From CAYGAW01 sp964492135 (GTDB lineage: Bacteria; Chloroflexota; Anaerolineae; UBA7937; B3-Chlor), in NCBI GenBank assembly GCA_964492135.1, contig CAZBJW010000100.1, positions 1 through 14,496 of the forward strand: a stretch of DNA of 14,496 nucleotides, written 5' to 3'. The first letter of the stretch is position 1. Each line of letters starts with the position of its first letter. The translations under genes were made by a program, and so were the position numbers. Below the pieces are notes generated by a model. It did not search any database. It was not told the DNA's origin and saw only the letters and a list, made by a program, of their open reading frames with translations. Shown here in pieces: positions 14,191-14,496 of the stretch.

Positions 14191-14496
14191 CAAGACCGCC
14201 TCCACGCTCGTCAGGTACAGCTCCACCCGGCTGTGACGTCCTGCGGAGTACGCGTTGGATGCCCCCCAACAGGGGTCCCTGTTGCTCGTAGCCCTGCTCA
14301 CCCAACTCGCTTAGACCCAAGTAGATCTTGTGGCGGCAGCGCCGAATCAATCCGTGGGTCAGGCGATGGAGGGCCTCTTGCCTGGTCTCGAACTCATCGG
14401 CATCCGTCCACACCTCATCGCGGGGCCAACGGCGGCTGAGCACGTAGGGATGGGTGAGCGGCTGATACAATCGCTCCCACCAGCCCCGCCCTCCCG
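14183..14496 (-). CDS. C-terminal fragment of a probable helicase-like recombination protein (5' partial)
   Basis: The gene continues beyond the right edge; 103 residues are visible before TAA 14183-14185. The segment WWERLYQPLTHPYVLSRRW is followed by helical ALHRLTHGLIRRCRHKIYLG and LSELGEQGYEQQGPLL, then IQRVLRR. The pattern of a helix, a basic Arg/Cys run, the strand KIYLGLSEL and EQG..QQGPLL resembles motif VI and the tail of UvrD/RecB/AddA-type helicases, where '(T)RAR..LYL..S' occupies the same position. It lacks the canonical TRA tripeptide, so it may be an inactivated (RecC/AddB-like) helicase fold. Only one Cys is visible, so the tail has no AddB-type Fe-S motif. The last ~15 residues are Gly-rich. 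It overlaps the UvrD-like helicase gene by 8 nt, so the two proteins are probably functionally linked. That it codes is well supported; the family is tentative. Confidence 0.6.
   Translation of the reverse strand, partial: GGRGWWERLYQPLTHPYVLSRRWPRDEVWTDADEFETRQEALHRLTHGLIRRCRHKIYLGLSELGEQGYEQQGPLLGGIQRVLRRTSQPGGAVPDERGGGLGV

Noticed and set aside
14191..14301. N-terminal 37-residue extension of the helicase frame from GTG 14301
   Set aside because: It would overlap the upstream gene by 119 nt. GGAGG 8 nt before GTG 14190 and the Q-motif position favour the shorter protein.

Overview
The window is a GC-rich (about 60% by eye) stretch of bacterial chromosome, densely coding and almost entirely on the minus strand. 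Protein style (RecJ with RLNALGRLADA, a UvrD-like helicase opening with FKPRPKQQE, frequent GTG/TTG starts with GGAGG-type ribosome binding sites) points to a deep-branching Gram-positive-like or Chloroflexota-type lineage. That placement is an impression from memory, not a computed one. I see no insertion sequence, phage gene, tRNA, rRNA or CRISPR array, so this is a core-genome-like region.

Layout, left to right. (1) 1-188, plus strand: the last 61 codons of a probable [NiFe]-hydrogenase maturation protease. It converges on (2) a five-gene minus-strand metabolic/repair cluster, transcribed from about 7423 down to 272: a lipoyl-dependent 2-oxoacid dehydrogenase E2 acyltransferase (GTG start), an adenine deaminase-family amidohydrolase, endonuclease IV (nfo), a CoA-disulfide reductase/NADH oxidase-type flavoprotein, and an AMP-forming acyl-CoA synthetase (GTG start). 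Gaps are 37, 106, 36 and 10 nt, so this is probably one transcription unit or two. (3) 7424-7704: a gene-free 281-nt leader upstream of the E2 gene, holding three dyad-symmetric elements. (4) 7705-8730: an unrecognised two-pass membrane protein with its own good sigma70-type promoter inside the end of recJ. (5) 8800-14496: a tightly coupled DNA-end-processing cluster. In transcription order it holds the C-terminal end of a large, probably helicase-like protein, a UvrD/PcrA-type SF1 helicase, a small PD-(D/E)XK nuclease with four cysteines placed like an AddB/Cas4 iron-sulfur cluster, and RecJ. These genes overlap by 8, 17 and 4 nt.

The most interesting part is group 5. A helicase with no nuclease domain, a free-standing RecB/Cas4-like Fe-S nuclease and the RecJ 5'-3' exonuclease are translationally linked, next to a second helicase-like protein. 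This looks like a split counterpart of AddAB/RecBCD, joined to RecJ for double-strand-break resection; that role is inference from gene content. Group 2 combines acyl/CoA metabolism, CoA or disulfide redox, purine salvage and base-excision repair, without adjacent E1 or E3 genes. Long plus-strand open frames opposite these genes are antisense shadows and are not annotated.
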